This document shows positions 17,470 through 27,896 of a DNA stretch of 64,000 nucleotides, in pieces (positions within the stretch are counted from its first letter, which is position 1; each line of letters starts with the position of its first letter). Source of the DNA: Pseudomonas sp. PDNC002 (GTDB lineage Bacteria; Pseudomonadota; Gammaproteobacteria; Pseudomonadales; Pseudomonadaceae). The notes below the pieces were generated by a model. The model did no database searches. It saw only the letters and a list, made by a program, of their open reading frames with translations, and was not told the DNA's origin. The stretch is from assembly GCF_016919445.1 (NCBI RefSeq), contig NZ_CP070356.1:5769502-5833501 (forward strand), in the 5' to 3' direction. The position numbers and the translations under genes were made by a program.

Positions 17470-17523
17470 AACCAGGATTGTCGCCGCGGTACTTGTTAAT
17501 CGCACCGTCAGCAATCCTGGGTT
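17470..17523. promoter_or_regulatory. long inverted repeat upstream of the M48 protease gene
   Basis: AACCAGGATTG (17470-17480) pairs with CAATCCTGGGTT (17512-17523) with one bulged base and a 31-base loop. It lies in the divergent spacer between the TusA-like gene and the M48 gene. It has no terminator T-run in either direction. Its role is unknown. Confidence 0.4.
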
Positions 17524-17644
17524 AAAAAGGCCGTGCTGCGGAAAATGCCCACCTCGAAATACGCCGCACATCTTCCCTGCAAACTAGGCACAGGCAATTG
17601 CGTACGGCTAAAGTAGAGCCTTTCTCGGATCGAGCCTCGTGTAC

Positions 17645-19081
17645 ATGAAAGTACTCCGCCCTGCCCTGCTGTCGCTCGCTGTCACCCTCGCCGCACCAGC
17701 CATGGCGGACGACCTTCCCTCCCTGGGGGACGCCAGTTCGTCCATTGTCTCCCCGGAGCAGGAATTCCAGCTCGGCCGCGCATGGCTGAGCATGCTGCGC
17801 AATCAGGTGGACACTCTCAATGACCCGCAGCTCAAGGACTACGTCGAATCCAGCGTCTACCGCCTGGCCGAGTCCAGCGAACTGCAGGACCACCGCCTGG
17901 CGTTCATCCTGATCCGCGACAAGCAGATCAACGCCTTCGCCGCCCCCGGCGGCGTGGTCGGCGTCAACGGCGGCCTGTTCATCTACGCGCAGACCGAAGG
18001 CGAGTACATCGCCGTACTGGCCCACGAACTCGGCCACCTGAGCCAGCGCCACTTTGCCCGCGGCATCGAGGCGCAGCAACGCATGCAGGTCCCGGTGATG
18101 GCCGCCATGCTGGCCGGCATCGTCGCCGCCGCAGCGGGAGCCGGTGACGCCGGTATCGCCGCCATTGCCAGCACCCAGGCCGCGGCCATCCAGAACCAGC
18201 TGCGCTTCTCCCGGCAGAACGAGCAGGAAGCCGACCGCGTCGGCGTCGCCACCATGGTCCGCGCCGGCTACGACCCGCGCTCCATGCCCAACATGTTCGA
18301 GCGCCTGGCCCGACAGTACCGCTACGAAGGCAAGCCGCCGGAATTCCTGCTGACCCACCCGGTGACCGAGTCGCGTATCGCTGACACCCGCAACCGCGCC
18401 GAGCAGTATCCCAAGGGCGGCAAGGAAGACTCACTGCGCTACGAGCTGATGCGCGCTCGCGTCCAGCAGATGTTCGAGGACACCCCGGGCATGGCCAGCA
18501 AGCAATTCCGCGCGCAGCTCGACGAAGACCCGAAGAACGACGCCGCCCGCTACGGCCTGGCGCTCTCGCAGACCAAGATCGGCCAGCTCAACGACGCCCG
18601 CGGCAATCTCCAGCAACTGCTGGCCAAGGCACCCAACGACATCAGCTACAACCTGGCGATGGCCGATGTCGACATCACCGCCAACAAACTGCCCGATGCC
18701 CAGGCGCGGGTGCAGAAAATGCTCGGCCAGTATCCGGACAGCTACCCGCTGATACAGGCCCAGGCCGACCTGATGATGAAAACCAACCGCGCCGCCGACG
18801 CCGAGAAGACGCTGTTCAAGCTCTCCCAGCGCCGCCCGCTGGACCCGGACGTGTGGAATCGCCTGGCCGACGCCTGCACCCTGAGCGGCAACGCCATTGG
18901 CGTGTACCAGGCCCGCGCGGAGTACTACGCGCTCACCGGCGACTACAAGCAGGCCATCGAACAGCTGGACTTCGCCAAGCGTCGCGCCGGCGGCAACTTC
19001 ACCCTGGCCGCTCGCCTGGATGCCCGCCAGCAGGAATTCCGCGACCAGGAGCGCATCCTCAAGGAAATGATGGGGCGCTGA
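17645..19081 (+). CDS. periplasmic M48-family metalloprotease with TPRs (BepA-like)
   Basis: This 478-residue protein has a signal peptide (LSLAVTLAAPAMA), an M48 zinc protease domain with HELGH at residues 127-131 and a downstream Glu ligand in RQNEQEADRVG, and a C-terminal TPR array (about 300-478, e.g. DPKNDAARYGLALSQTKIGQ). This is the BepA/YfgC architecture; BepA cleaves or chaperones stalled LptD and Bam substrates in the periplasm. The start ATG 17645 is preferred over GTG 17639. The gene is monocistronic. Confidence 0.9.
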   Translation: MKVLRPALLSLAVTLAAPAMADDLPSLGDASSSIVSPEQEFQLGRAWLSMLRNQVDTLNDPQLKDYVESSVYRLAESSELQDHRLAFILIRDKQINAFAAPGGVVGVNGGLFIYAQTEGEYIAVLAHELGHLSQRHFARGIEAQQRMQVPVMAAMLAGIVAAAAGAGDAGIAAIASTQAAAIQNQLRFSRQNEQEADRVGVATMVRAGYDPRSMPNMFERLARQYRYEGKPPEFLLTHPVTESRIADTRNRAEQYPKGGKEDSLRYELMRARVQQMFEDTPGMASKQFRAQLDEDPKNDAARYGLALSQTKIGQLNDARGNLQQLLAKAPNDISYNLAMADVDITANKLPDAQARVQKMLGQYPDSYPLIQAQADLMMKTNRAADAEKTLFKLSQRRPLDPDVWNRLADACTLSGNAIGVYQARAEYYALTGDYKQAIEQLDFAKRRAGGNFTLAARLDARQQEFRDQERILKEMMGR

Positions 19082-19098
19082 GCCTTGCTGCCAACCAT

Positions 19099-19128
19099 GA
19101 AAAAGCCCGGCATCTGCCGGGCTTTTTC
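19099..19128. terminator. terminator between the M48 gene and nadA
   Basis: AAAAAGCCCGGCA/TGCCGGGCTTTTT forms a strong hairpin with T-runs both ways, serving the plus-strand protease gene and convergent nadA. Confidence 0.93.
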
Positions 19129-19143
19129 ATTCGTGCAATCGGA

Positions 19144-20202
19144 TCAGGCGTTACCCGCCAGCTTCAGCCTCGCCGCCTGGGTAAAGTCGAGCATGCGCTT
19201 GAGCGGCTTGATCGCCTTGGGAATCAGCGCCGGGTCGACGAAGATTTCGCCCGAGCCTTCCTTCAGGCACGCCAGGGTGCGCTCCAGGGTATTCATGGCC
19301 ATCCACGGGCAGTGCGCACAGCTGCGACAGGCCGCGCCGTTGCCGGCGGTGGGCGCCTCGATGAACTCCTTGTCCGGGCACAACTGCTGCATCTTGTAGA
19401 AGATGCCGCGGTCGGTGGCGACGATGAAGCGCTTGTTCGGCATCGTCTGCGCAGCCTTGATCAACTGGCTGGTGGAACCCACGGCATCGGCGAGATCGAC
19501 CACGGCTTCCGGCGATTCCGGGTGGACCAGGATGGCGGCATCCGGATAGATCGCCTTGAGATCCTCCAGCTGCTTGGCCTTGAACTCCTCGTGGACGATG
19601 CAGGCACCGTCCCAGAGCAGCATGTCGGCACCGGTCTCGCGCTGGATGTAGCGGCCCAGATGCTGGTCCGGTGCCCAGAGGATCGGCTCGCCGTTGTCCA
19701 TCAGGTGCTCGACGATTTCCACGGCGCAACTGGAGGTCACCACCCAGTCGGCGCGCGCTTTCACGGCGGCGGAAGTGTTCGCGTAGACCACCACGGTGCG
19801 CTCGGGATGCTTGTCGCAGAAGGCGGAGAACTCTTCCACCGGGCAACCCAGGTCCAGCGAACAGGTCGCCTCCAGGGTCGGCATCAGCACGCGCTTTTCC
19901 GGATTGAGGATCTTCGCGGTCTCGCCCATGAAGCGCACGCCCGCGACCACCACGGTCTGCGCCGCATGCTGGTTGCCGAAGCGGGCCATTTCCAGCGAGT
20001 CGGAGACGCAGCCACCGGTCTCCTCGGCCAGCGCCTGAATCACCGGATCACAGTAATAGTGCGCGACGAGCACAGCATTCTGCGCCTTCAACTCAGCGGC
20101 GATGGCTGCACGGTACTCGGCCTCTTCCTGCGCGCTCAGCACCCGTGGCTGCTTCGCTGCCAGGTGAGCCTGGACCAGCAGGCGTTCGGAAATCTGGGTC
20201 AT
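19144..20202 (-). CDS. nadA: quinolinate synthase A
   Basis: The 352-residue enzyme makes quinolinate from iminoaspartate and dihydroxyacetone phosphate for NAD synthesis and carries a [4Fe-4S] cluster. Cluster-type cysteines are seen in [16 protein letters not shown] and [13 protein letters not shown]. Motifs [20 protein letters not shown] and [16 protein letters not shown] are characteristic. The length is normal. It stands alone between the M48 gene and tRNA-Lys. Confidence 0.97.
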   Translation of the reverse strand: MTQISERLLVQAHLAAKQPRVLSAQEEAEYRAAIAAELKAQNAVLVAHYYCDPVIQALAEETGGCVSDSLEMARFGNQHAAQTVVVAGVRFMGETAKILNPEKRVLMPTLEATCSLDLGCPVEEFSAFCDKHPERTVVVYANTSAAVKARADWVVTSSCAVEIVEHLMDNGEPILWAPDQHLGRYIQRETGADMLLWDGACIVHEEFKAKQLEDLKAIYPDAAILVHPESPEAVVDLADAVGSTSQLIKAAQTMPNKRFIVATDRGIFYKMQQLCPDKEFIEAPTAGNGAACRSCAHCPWMAMNTLERTLACLKEGSGEIFVDPALIPKAIKPLKRMLDFTQAARLKLAGNA

Positions 20203-20316
20203 CGTGTGGAAACCTCAACAGGCACGGTTCTGATTATGCCGCCGATTTTATCACCACCGCCTTCCCCGCGACGCTACGGCGATGGCCGTACGGCGGACTT
20301 TTTCCGGCACATGGCA

Positions 20317-20348
20317 AAAGCCCCGTGACCTTTCGATCACGGGGCTTT
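20317..20348. terminator. hairpin terminator downstream of tRNA-Lys
   Basis: AAAGCCCCGTGA pairs with TCACGGGGCTTT, a 12-bp stem with an eight-base loop. It lies 12 bases past the 3' end of tRNA-Lys on the minus strand. Confidence 0.85.
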
Positions 20349-20360
20349 CACAGGATTTGT

Positions 20361-20436
20361 TGGTGGGTCGTGTAGGATTCGAACCTACGACCAATTGGTT
20401 AAAAGCCAACTGCTCTACCGACTGAGCTAACGACCC
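20361..20436 (-). tRNA. tRNA-Lys (anticodon TTT), CCA end encoded
   Basis: The minus strand reads GGGTCGTTAGCTCAGTCGGT through GTTCGAATCC to ACGACCCACCA, 76 bases. The acceptor stem GGGTCGT/ACGACCC is perfect and the anticodon loop CTTTTAA gives TTT. It closely matches the E. coli tRNA-Lys. In P. aeruginosa the corresponding tRNA-Lys next to queC is an integration site for pKLC102/PAPI-1 type elements; no element is present here. Confidence 0.97.
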
Positions 20437-20495
20437 AACGCGAGGCGTATAATACTGATTTCTAACGCAAAAACAACACCCCGCGAAAACTTTTT

Positions 20496-21188
20496 TCAGA
20501 AATATCGCGTTGGGTCTTCGATTCCGGCCGCGAAGAAGCCTTCAGACCGCAGCCGACAGCTGTCACATTTACCGCACGCACGGCCGTCATCATCAGCCTG
20601 ATAGCAGGAAACCGTGAGGCCATAATCCACGTTCTGGGCCATGCCAGCCTGGATGATCTGTGCCTTTGAAAGAAACTGCAGCGGCGCTTGGATGCGGAAG
20701 CCCTCGCCTTCCACACCAGCCTTGGTCGCGAGGTTCGCCATCCGTTCGAACGCCTCGACGAATTCGGGGCGACAATCCGGGTAACCGGAATAGTCCACCG
20801 CATTTACGCCGATGAAGATGTCACGCGCACCGAGCACCTCTGCCCAGCCAAGGGCAAGCGAAAGGAAAACGGTATTGCGCGCCGGCACATAGGTCACCGG
20901 AATGCCGTCGCTTGGCGCTTCCGGCACATCGATGCTGCTATCGGTCAGGGCCGAGCCGCCGATGCCGTTCAGGTTCAGGCCGATCACTTTGTGCTCGACC
21001 ACACCCAGTTGGCGCGCCACACGCTCGGCGGCCTGCAGCTCTGCGCGGTGACGCTGGCCATAATCGAAGCTCATGGTGTAGCAGGCGTAGCCCTCGGCCT
21101 TGGCCATGGCAACCACGGTCGCGGAGTCCAGGCCACCGGAAAGCAGGATCACGGCCTTCTTGCCGTTCATGGCGTTCTTGTTGGACAT
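20496..21188 (-). CDS. queC: 7-cyano-7-deazaguanine synthase
   Basis: The 230-residue ATP-dependent enzyme turns 7-carboxy-7-deazaguanine into preQ0 for queuosine. The PP-loop motif [15 protein letters not shown] is near the N-terminus, and the zinc-binding Cys cluster [20 protein letters not shown] near the C-terminus is intact. ATG 21188 has GGAG at good distance; a second Met six codons in is possible. It follows queE by 20 bases on the same strand. Confidence 0.97.
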   Translation of the reverse strand: MSNKNAMNGKKAVILLSGGLDSATVVAMAKAEGYACYTMSFDYGQRHRAELQAAERVARQLGVVEHKVIGLNLNGIGGSALTDSSIDVPEAPSDGIPVTYVPARNTVFLSLALGWAEVLGARDIFIGVNAVDYSGYPDCRPEFVEAFERMANLATKAGVEGEGFRIQAPLQFLSKAQIIQAGMAQNVDYGLTVSCYQADDDGRACGKCDSCRLRSEGFFAAGIEDPTRYF

Positions 21189-21208
21189 AAAACAGGTCTC
21201 CTCCGCGC

Positions 21209-21856
21209 TCAGTGGCCCGGCTCGTCGTTCCAGAGAATCTTGTGCAGCTGCAATTGCAAGCGCACCGGCAGGTTGTCGCTGACAATCCAGTCCGCCAGGG
21301 CTCGAGCGTCCATCTCACGGTGGCTAGGCGAGAACAGCACGTCGCCGGCACGTTGCTCCAGGCGATACTCGATCAGCTTGGATACCGCCCAGTCATAGTC
21401 CTCGCGGGAGCAGATGACGAACTTCACCTGATCGTTGGACGTCAGCTCGCCGATGTTCTCGTAGCGATTGCGCGAGACTTCACCGGAACCGGGCGTCTTG
21501 AGATCCAGCACGCGGCTGACGCGGCGATCGGTGAGGGAGATATCCAAGGCACCACTGGTTTCCAGCGATACCTCATAGCCGGCATCGCAGAGACGTTGCA
21601 GCAGAGGAATGCAGTTCGGCTGGGCCAGCGGCTCGCCGCCCGTGACGCAGACGTAGCGCGGGCGGTACTCGGCAATGCGAGCGAGGATGGCATCGAGGGC
21701 CTGGATCTCGCCGCCACTGAAGGCATAAGCGGTATCGCAGTAGTTGCAGCGCAGGGGGCAGCCAGTCAGGCGCACGAACACCGTCGGCAAGCCGGCGGTG
21801 CGCGTTTCCCCCTGCAACGAGTAGAAAATCTCGGTAATTCGCAGGGTCTGTTGCAT
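21209..21856 (-). CDS. queE: 7-carboxy-7-deazaguanine synthase
   Basis: The 215-residue radical-SAM enzyme contracts the ring of carboxytetrahydropterin to CDG, the step before QueC. The cluster motif [14 protein letters not shown] (CxxxCxxC) follows the family start [13 protein letters not shown], and [11 protein letters not shown] is the SAM-binding strand. The start [11 protein letters not shown] at 21856 is chosen; a longer frame to 21937 reads as non-homologous leader. queE-queC form one transcript. Confidence 0.96.
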   Translation of the reverse strand: MQQTLRITEIFYSLQGETRTAGLPTVFVRLTGCPLRCNYCDTAYAFSGGEIQALDAILARIAEYRPRYVCVTGGEPLAQPNCIPLLQRLCDAGYEVSLETSGALDISLTDRRVSRVLDLKTPGSGEVSRNRYENIGELTSNDQVKFVICSREDYDWAVSKLIEYRLEQRAGDVLFSPSHREMDARALADWIVSDNLPVRLQLQLHKILWNDEPGH

Positions 21857-22178
21857 ATCAGCCACGGGCGTGACGGCGATACAGGCCATCCGCCTCCGTT
21901 GCGTTGGAGTCGTGGGTGCGCCATGGCGCCCCGGCATACCCCGGCGGGTGCAGACATCAGCCGAGCTGAAACCGCCACCGAACCTGGGAGAGGCGGCGAT
22001 TCTACCAGAGAAGAGGCGTGCCAGCCGACAGATCGAGCTTCGGCCTGGCGGTAGAGGGCTGTCGCCGTTTTCAGTTATCCACGTCGGAGCCCTTCCACAC
22101 CGGTTCCGGCGTGCAGCGCGCGCTGATAGCGTCGGATTGCCGATCAGTCAGACGGCACTACTTATCAAGGAGACGAGT
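21857..22178. other. 322-base spacer between queE and the YegP-like gene
   Basis: The spacer separates divergent genes and should hold both promoters. Nothing coding is convincing. A near-consensus DnaA-box-like TTATCCACG occurs at 22074-22082 and a ribosome site AAGGAG just before 22179. Otherwise nothing recognised. Confidence 0.5.
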
Positions 22179-22382
22179 ATGTCAGTTGCACATTTCCACG
22201 TTTACAAGGATGCCAAGAGCGAGTGGCGGTGGCGGTTCCTGGCCGCAAACTCGAAGATCATTGCCGTAAGCTCGGAGAGCTATCACCACCTCGCCGATTG
22301 CGAACACTCCATCGCCCTGGTGCAGAAAGGCGCCAACGCCCCGGTCAAGGGTGACGAGCACTTCATGCATCTGCACAAGTAG
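22179..22382 (+). CDS. YegP-like DUF1508 protein (single repeat)
   Basis: This 67-residue protein has one DUF1508 repeat: FHVYKDAKSEWRWRFLAANS, then IIAVSSESYHHLADCEHSIA. E. coli YegP has two such repeats in about 110 residues; this one is half length with a His-rich end (HFMHLHK). ATG 22179 is preceded by AAGGAG. The function of the family is poorly known. It is monocistronic, ending before a terminator. Confidence 0.85.
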   Translation: MSVAHFHVYKDAKSEWRWRFLAANSKIIAVSSESYHHLADCEHSIALVQKGANAPVKGDEHFMHLHK

Positions 22383-22413
22383 CCACCAGCCCATACACAT
22401 TTCCCCACCCAAT

Positions 22414-22442
22414 AAAAAGCCCGCGATATACGCGGGCTTTTC
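22414..22442. terminator. terminator between the YegP-like gene and cpoB
   Basis: AAAAGCCCGCG/CGCGGGCTTTT with a short ATATA loop and T-runs both ways. It serves the plus-strand small gene and the end of the tol-pal-cpoB operon. Confidence 0.92.
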
Positions 22443-22457
22443 AGTTCGGTGCTGACC

Positions 22458-23300
22458 TTACTTGAGATTCTTCAGGTCACGCTGCGACAGCTGGGCGGCG
22501 GAAGTGCCCGGATACTGGGCCACGACCTGCTGCAGAATGCCACGAGCCTTGTCGGTATTACCCAGACGTCGCTCGACGTCGGCCAGCTTGTATAGCGAAT
22601 CCGGCACCTTGGCGCTGCTCGGGTAGCTCTGGCTGACACGGGCAAAGGCCTGGCCGGCGCCCTGCAGGTCACCCTTGGCGAGGTTCACTTCACCCAGCCA
22701 ATACTGCGCATTGCCAGCGTACTGGCTGTTCGGGTACTTGCGCAGGAAGGCGCCGAAGGCCTGACTCGCCTTGTCGAAGTCCTTGGCCTTGATCAGGTCG
22801 AAGGAGGCGTCGTAGTAGAGCTTCTCTTTTGCCGGGTCACCCGGCTCGCTGCTGGCGGCGGGCTGTTGTTGCTGGGCGGCGGCTACGCCTGCACCAGCGG
22901 CAGCTCCGGCGCTGGCGCCGGCAACGGGGGGAGTCTGTTGAACGGCAGCACCAGCCGCTCCTGCACCGGCACCGCTGGAAAGGCGGCTGTCGATGTCCTG
23001 GAAACGTTCCTGGTTTTCCTGCTTCATCTGCTGGATCTGGTTCTGCTGCTCTTCGAGCATGCCGCGCAGACGGGACATTTCGTCCTGCATCTGCTGCAGC
23101 TGCATGAACAGCTGAGCCTGACCGGAGACGGGAGTTGTCATCCCGCCTCCGGCGTAGGCGCCATCAGCGCCTGCGGTGCCATAACCCGAGGGCGGAGTGC
23201 TGGCATAGCCACCATTACCGTCCTGTACCGGAACCGCGGCTGCCGCCATGAGCGGCAAACCGCATGCGATCAAGGTCAGAAAACGCAGGCGCATCGGCAT
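22458..23300 (-). CDS. cpoB: cell division coordinator CpoB (YbgF)
   Basis: This 280-residue periplasmic protein links PBP1B activity to Tol-Pal constriction. It has a signal peptide (RFLTLIACGLPLMAAAA), a Gln-rich coiled coil that trimerises (QLQQMQDEMSRLRGMLEEQQ, about 65-105), an Ala/Gln linker and C-terminal TPRs (AFGAFLRKYPNSQYAGNAQY). GTG 23303, ATG 23300 or ATG 23294 could be the start. It is the last gene of the operon, right after pal. Confidence 0.94.
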   Translation of the reverse strand: MPMRLRFLTLIACGLPLMAAAAVPVQDGNGGYASTPPSGYGTAGADGAYAGGGMTTPVSGQAQLFMQLQQMQDEMSRLRGMLEEQQNQIQQMKQENQERFQDIDSRLSSGAGAGAAGAAVQQTPPVAGASAGAAAGAGVAAAQQQQPAASSEPGDPAKEKLYYDASFDLIKAKDFDKASQAFGAFLRKYPNSQYAGNAQYWLGEVNLAKGDLQGAGQAFARVSQSYPSSAKVPDSLYKLADVERRLGNTDKARGILQQVVAQYPGTSAAQLSQRDLKNLK

Positions 23301-23306
23301 CACGTC

Positions 23307-23813
23307 TTACTTCTTCAGTTCAACGCGACGGTTCTGGGCCCAGGACTGCTCGTCGTGGCCAGTGGCAACCGGACGCTCTTTGCCGTAGGAGACCAGTTCC
23401 AGCTGAGCCGGGGAAACGCCCTGCAGTACCAGGTAGCGTTGAACGGCCTTGGCACGACGCTCGCCCAGAGCCATGTTGTACTCGCGGGTGCCGCGCTCGT
23501 CAGTGTGACCTTCCAGGACTACGCGCTGGCCGGAACCTTTCAGGTCCTTGGCGTGTACGTCCAGGGCACGCATGGCTTCCGGCTTCAGGTCGGAGCTGTC
23601 GTACTCGAAGTAGAAGGTGGTGATAGCGCGCAGAGCGGCTTCGTCGCTCAGGGAGCCGTCAACGGCACCGCTGTTGGCGCCGTAGCCAGCGTTCGGATCA
23701 ACGCCGCCATTGGCGCCTTCACCAGTAGCATCGCCTTTCTTGGACGAGCAGCCTACGGCAACAGCCATGGCGAGGGCGATAACGGCAAATTTGCCGAATT
23801 TCAGCATTTCCAT
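23307..23813 (-). CDS. pal: peptidoglycan-associated lipoprotein Pal (OprL)
   Basis: The 168-residue outer-membrane lipoprotein begins [20 protein letters not shown] and has lipobox VGCSSK. Its OmpA-like domain binds peptidoglycan through [20 protein letters not shown] and the final QNRRVEL. The start matches that of P. aeruginosa OprL; a preceding ATG at 23816 is directly adjacent. Pal is recruited to the division site by the Tol proteins encoded just upstream, 52 bases after tolB. Confidence 0.97.
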   Translation of the reverse strand: MEMLKFGKFAVIALAMAVAVGCSSKKGDATGEGANGGVDPNAGYGANSGAVDGSLSDEAALRAITTFYFEYDSSDLKPEAMRALDVHAKDLKGSGQRVVLEGHTDERGTREYNMALGERRAKAVQRYLVLQGVSPAQLELVSYGKERPVATGHDEQSWAQNRRVELKK

Positions 23814-23865
23814 CATGTAACTCCTAATGAACCCCAGTGTATAAGTTTGAAACAGTTGGCAACCG

Positions 23866-25164
23866 TCAGTTCAGGTAAGGGGACCAGGAAGGCTCTCGCA
23901 CGTCGCCTTGAGCGGTGGGTAGCGGTAACCGAACACGTCCGTTGATGCTCACGAGCATCAACACGCCCCGGTCCTGCTGGCGGGTGGCATATATTAGCAT
24001 CGTGCCATTTGGCGCAACAGTGGGCGAGTCATCCAGGTTGGTGTTGGAAAGTACCCGGAGATTACCGCGCTGAAGGTCCTGCGCCGCGATCTGGAAGTTG
24101 GTGAAACCGTCCTGGCGGTGAACCATGACCAGGGTCTTCTCATCCGCCGAGAGTTTCGGGTTGGCGTTGTAGTTGCCGATGAAGGTCACGCGGTCGGTAG
24201 CGCCCGAGTTCACGTTCATCTTGTAGATCTGCGGTTTGCCGCCACGGTCCGACGTGAAGTACAGCGTCGAGCCATCCGCCCCCCAGAAGGGCTCGGTGTC
24301 GATCGCCGAGTTGTTGGTCAGGCGACGCAGCTGGCGGCTGCCCAGGTCCATCACGTAGATCTCCGGGTTGCCGTCACGCGACAGCACGAAGGCCAGGCGG
24401 TTGCCGTCCGGCGAGAAGGCCGGGGCGCCGTTGAGGCCTTCGAAGTTGGAAATCTGCTCGCGGCGACCAGTATCGACGTACTGCATGAAGATGCGCGGAC
24501 GCTTCTGCTCGAAGGACACATAGGCGATGCGACGGCCATCCGGCGAGAAGCGCGGCGAGAGGATCGGCTCACGCGACTGCAGCAGGGTCACCGGGCGGGC
24601 ACCGTCGTAGTCGGAACGCTGCAGGGTGTAGCGGGTGTTATCGACCGAGAAGCGCTCTGCAGTTACGTAGAGCAGCTTGGTGGAGAACGCCCCCTTGATG
24701 CCGGTGAGCTTCTCGAACGACTGGTCGGCGATGTAGTGCGACATGTCGCGCAGTTGGTCAGTGGTGCCGCCCACGCTGCCGGTCAGGACCTGCTGCTGGG
24801 TGGCGACGTTGAGCAGCGCGTACTGGATCTGCAGCCGGCCACCGCTGGGCACGATGCTACCCACCAGCACGTACTGCGCGCCGAGAGCCTGCCAGTCGCG
24901 GTAGATCACTTCGCTGGCCTGGGCCGGCTGGCTGATCATGTTCTGGCGCGGGATCGGCTCGAAGTAACCGGAGTTGCGCAGGTCGTTGCCGATGATGCTC
25001 GACATGTCCTCGGGCAGCACGTTGCCGCCCTGCCAGCCGAACGGAACCACGGCGATAGGGACGGCCGAGTCACGACCACTGGAGATCACCAGCGGGTCGG
25101 CGGCCTGCGCTGCGCCAGCCACCAGGGCCAGGGCGAAGAGCGCGAAGCGAATCAGGGTACTCAC
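23866..25164 (-). CDS. tolB: Tol-Pal system protein TolB
   Basis: The 432-residue periplasmic protein has a signal peptide ([17 protein letters not shown]), an N-terminal domain and a six-bladed beta-propeller with repeated segments such as [32 protein letters not shown] and [16 protein letters not shown]. It binds Pal and TolA. The start is GTG 25164, overlapping the tolA stop as GTGA. Confidence 0.97.
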   Translation of the reverse strand: MSTLIRFALFALALVAGAAQAADPLVISSGRDSAVPIAVVPFGWQGGNVLPEDMSSIIGNDLRNSGYFEPIPRQNMISQPAQASEVIYRDWQALGAQYVLVGSIVPSGGRLQIQYALLNVATQQQVLTGSVGGTTDQLRDMSHYIADQSFEKLTGIKGAFSTKLLYVTAERFSVDNTRYTLQRSDYDGARPVTLLQSREPILSPRFSPDGRRIAYVSFEQKRPRIFMQYVDTGRREQISNFEGLNGAPAFSPDGNRLAFVLSRDGNPEIYVMDLGSRQLRRLTNNSAIDTEPFWGADGSTLYFTSDRGGKPQIYKMNVNSGATDRVTFIGNYNANPKLSADEKTLVMVHRQDGFTNFQIAAQDLQRGNLRVLSNTNLDDSPTVAPNGTMLIYATRQQDRGVLMLVSINGRVRLPLPTAQGDVREPSWSPYLN

Positions 25165-26213
25165 AGATCTAAATCCTCCGGTTTGAAGACCATACGGCGC
25201 TGACGATACAGGCTGTCGAAAGTGGCGCGATCCAGATTTTGCAGTTCGGGAATACGGCCTACGTTTTTGACCGCCGCCACCGCCGAATCGTCAAACGGCT
25301 TGTCACCACTGGAGCGAGTCACGCTCACGCTGGTGATGGCGCCGCTCGGCAACATCTGAATCAGCACTTCTACGCTCATTCCGTTACGAGCTGAAGGAGG
25401 ACGGCTCCACTGCTGGCTAACCAGGCTGATGATCAGATCATCAAAGTTGCCCGCCACCTCGTTACCTTGCTCGTCGGCCAGGGCCTGTTGCCGTTGCGTG
25501 TCGTTAGACAGCAGATCGGCCAGGGCCTGGGCCTTCTTGTCTTCCGTGGCCTTGCGAGCTGCGGCAGCGGCTGACGCGGCAGCCTTCTTCTTCGCAGCCT
25601 CGACCGCGGCAGCCTTCTTCTTGGCTTCATCCGCGGCGGCTTTTTTCTTCGCGTCCTCGGCGGCCTTCTTCTTGGCGTCCTCGGCAGCTTTCTTCTTCGC
25701 CTCTTCAGCGGCCTCTTTCTTGGCCTCTTCCTCGGCTTTCTTCTTGGCGATATCCGCCTGCTGCTTCTGCTCGGCAGCCTTGGCCTCAGCCGCTTTCTTG
25801 GCGGCCGCGGCGGCATCGGCCGCCTTCTTGGCGTCGTCTGCCTTCTTGGCTTCCGCAGCTTTCTCGGCTGCATCTGCAGCCTTTTGAGCCGCATCGGCCT
25901 TCTTTTGTTCCTCGGCTTTCGCAGCAGCCAATGCCTGCTGCTCAGCCTTCTTCTGCTCGAGCTGCTCCTGCTCGTATTGCTTGGCCGAAGTTTTCTTGGC
26001 CTCGCCGGCTATCTTCTGGTTGGTCTGCTGGGTCGCCTGGCTCTTGGACTTCAGCTGGTACAGGGTCGCCTGGACGATCGGCCGCGAAGGCGGCAATTCA
26101 GGCGTGCTGGCCCAGCTGACGAACAGCATGGCGAAGATCAGGACATGCAGGGCCACGGCCAGGACCGTTGGCCAGAAGTAGCCTTCCGATTGAGAGCGCT
26201 CGAGCTGGTGCAT
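25161..26213 (-). CDS. tolA: Tol-Pal system protein TolA
   Basis: The 350-residue protein spans the periplasm. It has one N-terminal membrane helix ([18 protein letters not shown]), a very long Ala/Lys/Glu helix (about residues 45-225, many AKKKAAEEA repeats) and a C-terminal globular domain that contacts TolB and Pal ([20 protein letters not shown]). ATG 26213 overlaps the tolR stop by one base (TGATG); the TTG just before it is less likely. Confidence 0.96.
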   Translation of the reverse strand: MHQLERSQSEGYFWPTVLAVALHVLIFAMLFVSWASTPELPPSRPIVQATLYQLKSKSQATQQTNQKIAGEAKKTSAKQYEQEQLEQKKAEQQALAAAKAEEQKKADAAQKAADAAEKAAEAKKADDAKKAADAAAAAKKAAEAKAAEQKQQADIAKKKAEEEAKKEAAEEAKKKAAEDAKKKAAEDAKKKAAADEAKKKAAAVEAAKKKAAASAAAAARKATEDKKAQALADLLSNDTQRQQALADEQGNEVAGNFDDLIISLVSQQWSRPPSARNGMSVEVLIQMLPSGAITSVSVTRSSGDKPFDDSAVAAVKNVGRIPELQNLDRATFDSLYRQRRMVFKPEDLDL

Positions 26214-26677
26214 CAACTACCTGGTGCCTCGGTAATCAGACCGACGTTGCCGACTCCGGCTTTCTGCAGACCGCCCATGACGGCCATGACCGAGCCATAG
26301 TCGACTGCCTTGTCCCCACGGACGAAGACCTGGACTTTCTTACCCTGGCGGCTGTTCTCGGCCATGATGCCGGTGGCGGCGTTGACCAGTTGATCGAGGT
26401 CCACGGCAGTCTGGCTGCCCTTGCCCTGATCCGGGTCCACTTCCGAGCCCATGTTCCAGTAGTAGGTCTTGTCGGCCTTGATGGAGATGGTGAGCACGCG
26501 GGAATCGTTATCCTGCGGCAGCGCCTCACTGGACACCTTGGGCAGGTCGACCTTGACCCCCTGGTTCAGCATCGGAGCGGTCACCATGAAAATGACGAGC
26601 AACACCAACATCACGTCGATGTAGGGCACCACGTTCATTTCGGCGACCGGCTTGCGCTTGTGACGAACTCTTGCCAT
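26213..26677 (-). CDS. tolR: Tol-Pal system protein TolR
   Basis: The 154-residue ExbD-like protein has one membrane helix (VPYIDVMLVLLVIFMVTAPM) containing the proton-coupling Asp in YIDVMLVLL, and a periplasmic domain. With TolQ it converts proton flow into TolA movement. It follows tolQ by 23 bases. Confidence 0.96.
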   Translation of the reverse strand: MARVRHKRKPVAEMNVVPYIDVMLVLLVIFMVTAPMLNQGVKVDLPKVSSEALPQDNDSRVLTISIKADKTYYWNMGSEVDPDQGKGSQTAVDLDQLVNAATGIMAENSRQGKKVQVFVRGDKAVDYGSVMAVMGGLQKAGVGNVGLITEAPGS

Positions 26678-26700
26678 GACGGCTTACCTCTTGGTCGTCT

Positions 26701-27396
26701 TCAATCGTCGCTGGTGTGCACTTTGCGGTGCAGGATGGCCTGGAACTCGTCGGCGAAGGTGTAGTAACGGCCGATGAGCATTTCCGAGCGAGCGGCGAAA
26801 CGGTTGTAGGCGATGACAGCGGGGATGGCCGCGAACAGGCCGATGGCGGTGGCGATCAGCGCTTCGGCGATACCCGGTGCTACGGTGGCGAGAGTGGCCT
26901 GCTGCACGGTGGCCAGGCCACGGAAGGAGTTCATGATGCCCCAGACGGTGCCGAACAGGCCGATGTACGGGCTGGTGGAACCAACGGTGGCGAGGAACGG
27001 CAGGCTGGTTTCCAGCTTCTCTTCCTCACGGGAAATGGCGACGCGCATGGCGCGAGAGACGCCTTCCATCACTGCATCCGGGTCAACGCCGGCCTGCTGG
27101 CGCAGACGGGAGAATTCCTTGAAGCCGGCGCGGAAGATCTGCTCGACCCCCGAATCCGGATCGGGGTTGCTGCCCGCCTGACGATAGAGCTTGGACAGGT
27201 CGATACCCGACCAGAAGCGCTCCTCGAAGGTTTCCAGGGCCTTCTTCGCCGAGCGCATCATGTTGCTGCGCTGGAAAATCATGATCCAGGAAGTGACCGA
27301 TGCGGCCACCAGGGTCAGCATCACCAGCTGTACCACGACGCTGGCGTTACTGATCAAGCTCCACATGGAAGTATGGTCGACGACGTTCGGTTCCAC
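26701..27396 (-). CDS. tolQ: Tol-Pal system protein TolQ
   Basis: The 231-residue ExbB-like proton channel has three membrane helices: one near the N-terminus (VVQLVMLTLVAASVTSWIMI) and a pair around PYIGLFGTVWGIMNSFRG and EALIATAIGLFAAIPAVIAY. The start is taken as GTG 27396, with GGAG upstream; it lies one base past the ybgC stop. A longer frame into ybgC is not used. Confidence 0.95.
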   Translation of the reverse strand: MEPNVVDHTSMWSLISNASVVVQLVMLTLVAASVTSWIMIFQRSNMMRSAKKALETFEERFWSGIDLSKLYRQAGSNPDPDSGVEQIFRAGFKEFSRLRQQAGVDPDAVMEGVSRAMRVAISREEEKLETSLPFLATVGSTSPYIGLFGTVWGIMNSFRGLATVQQATLATVAPGIAEALIATAIGLFAAIPAVIAYNRFAARSEMLIGRYYTFADEFQAILHRKVHTSDD

Positions 27397-27397
27397 G

Positions 27398-27847
<450 letters not shown>

Positions 27848-27896
27848 CTAAAACCAAGTCCTGGCTTTGCCAATCGGCAATCGCCTACAAATGCAA

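Noticed and set aside
22074..22082. DnaA box between queE and the YegP-like gene
   Set aside because: A single site with one mismatch; expected by chance in a window this long.
25433..25894. Very basic open frame antiparallel or alternative to tolA
   Set aside because: It is the shifted reading of the Ala/Lys repeat helix of TolA, not a gene.
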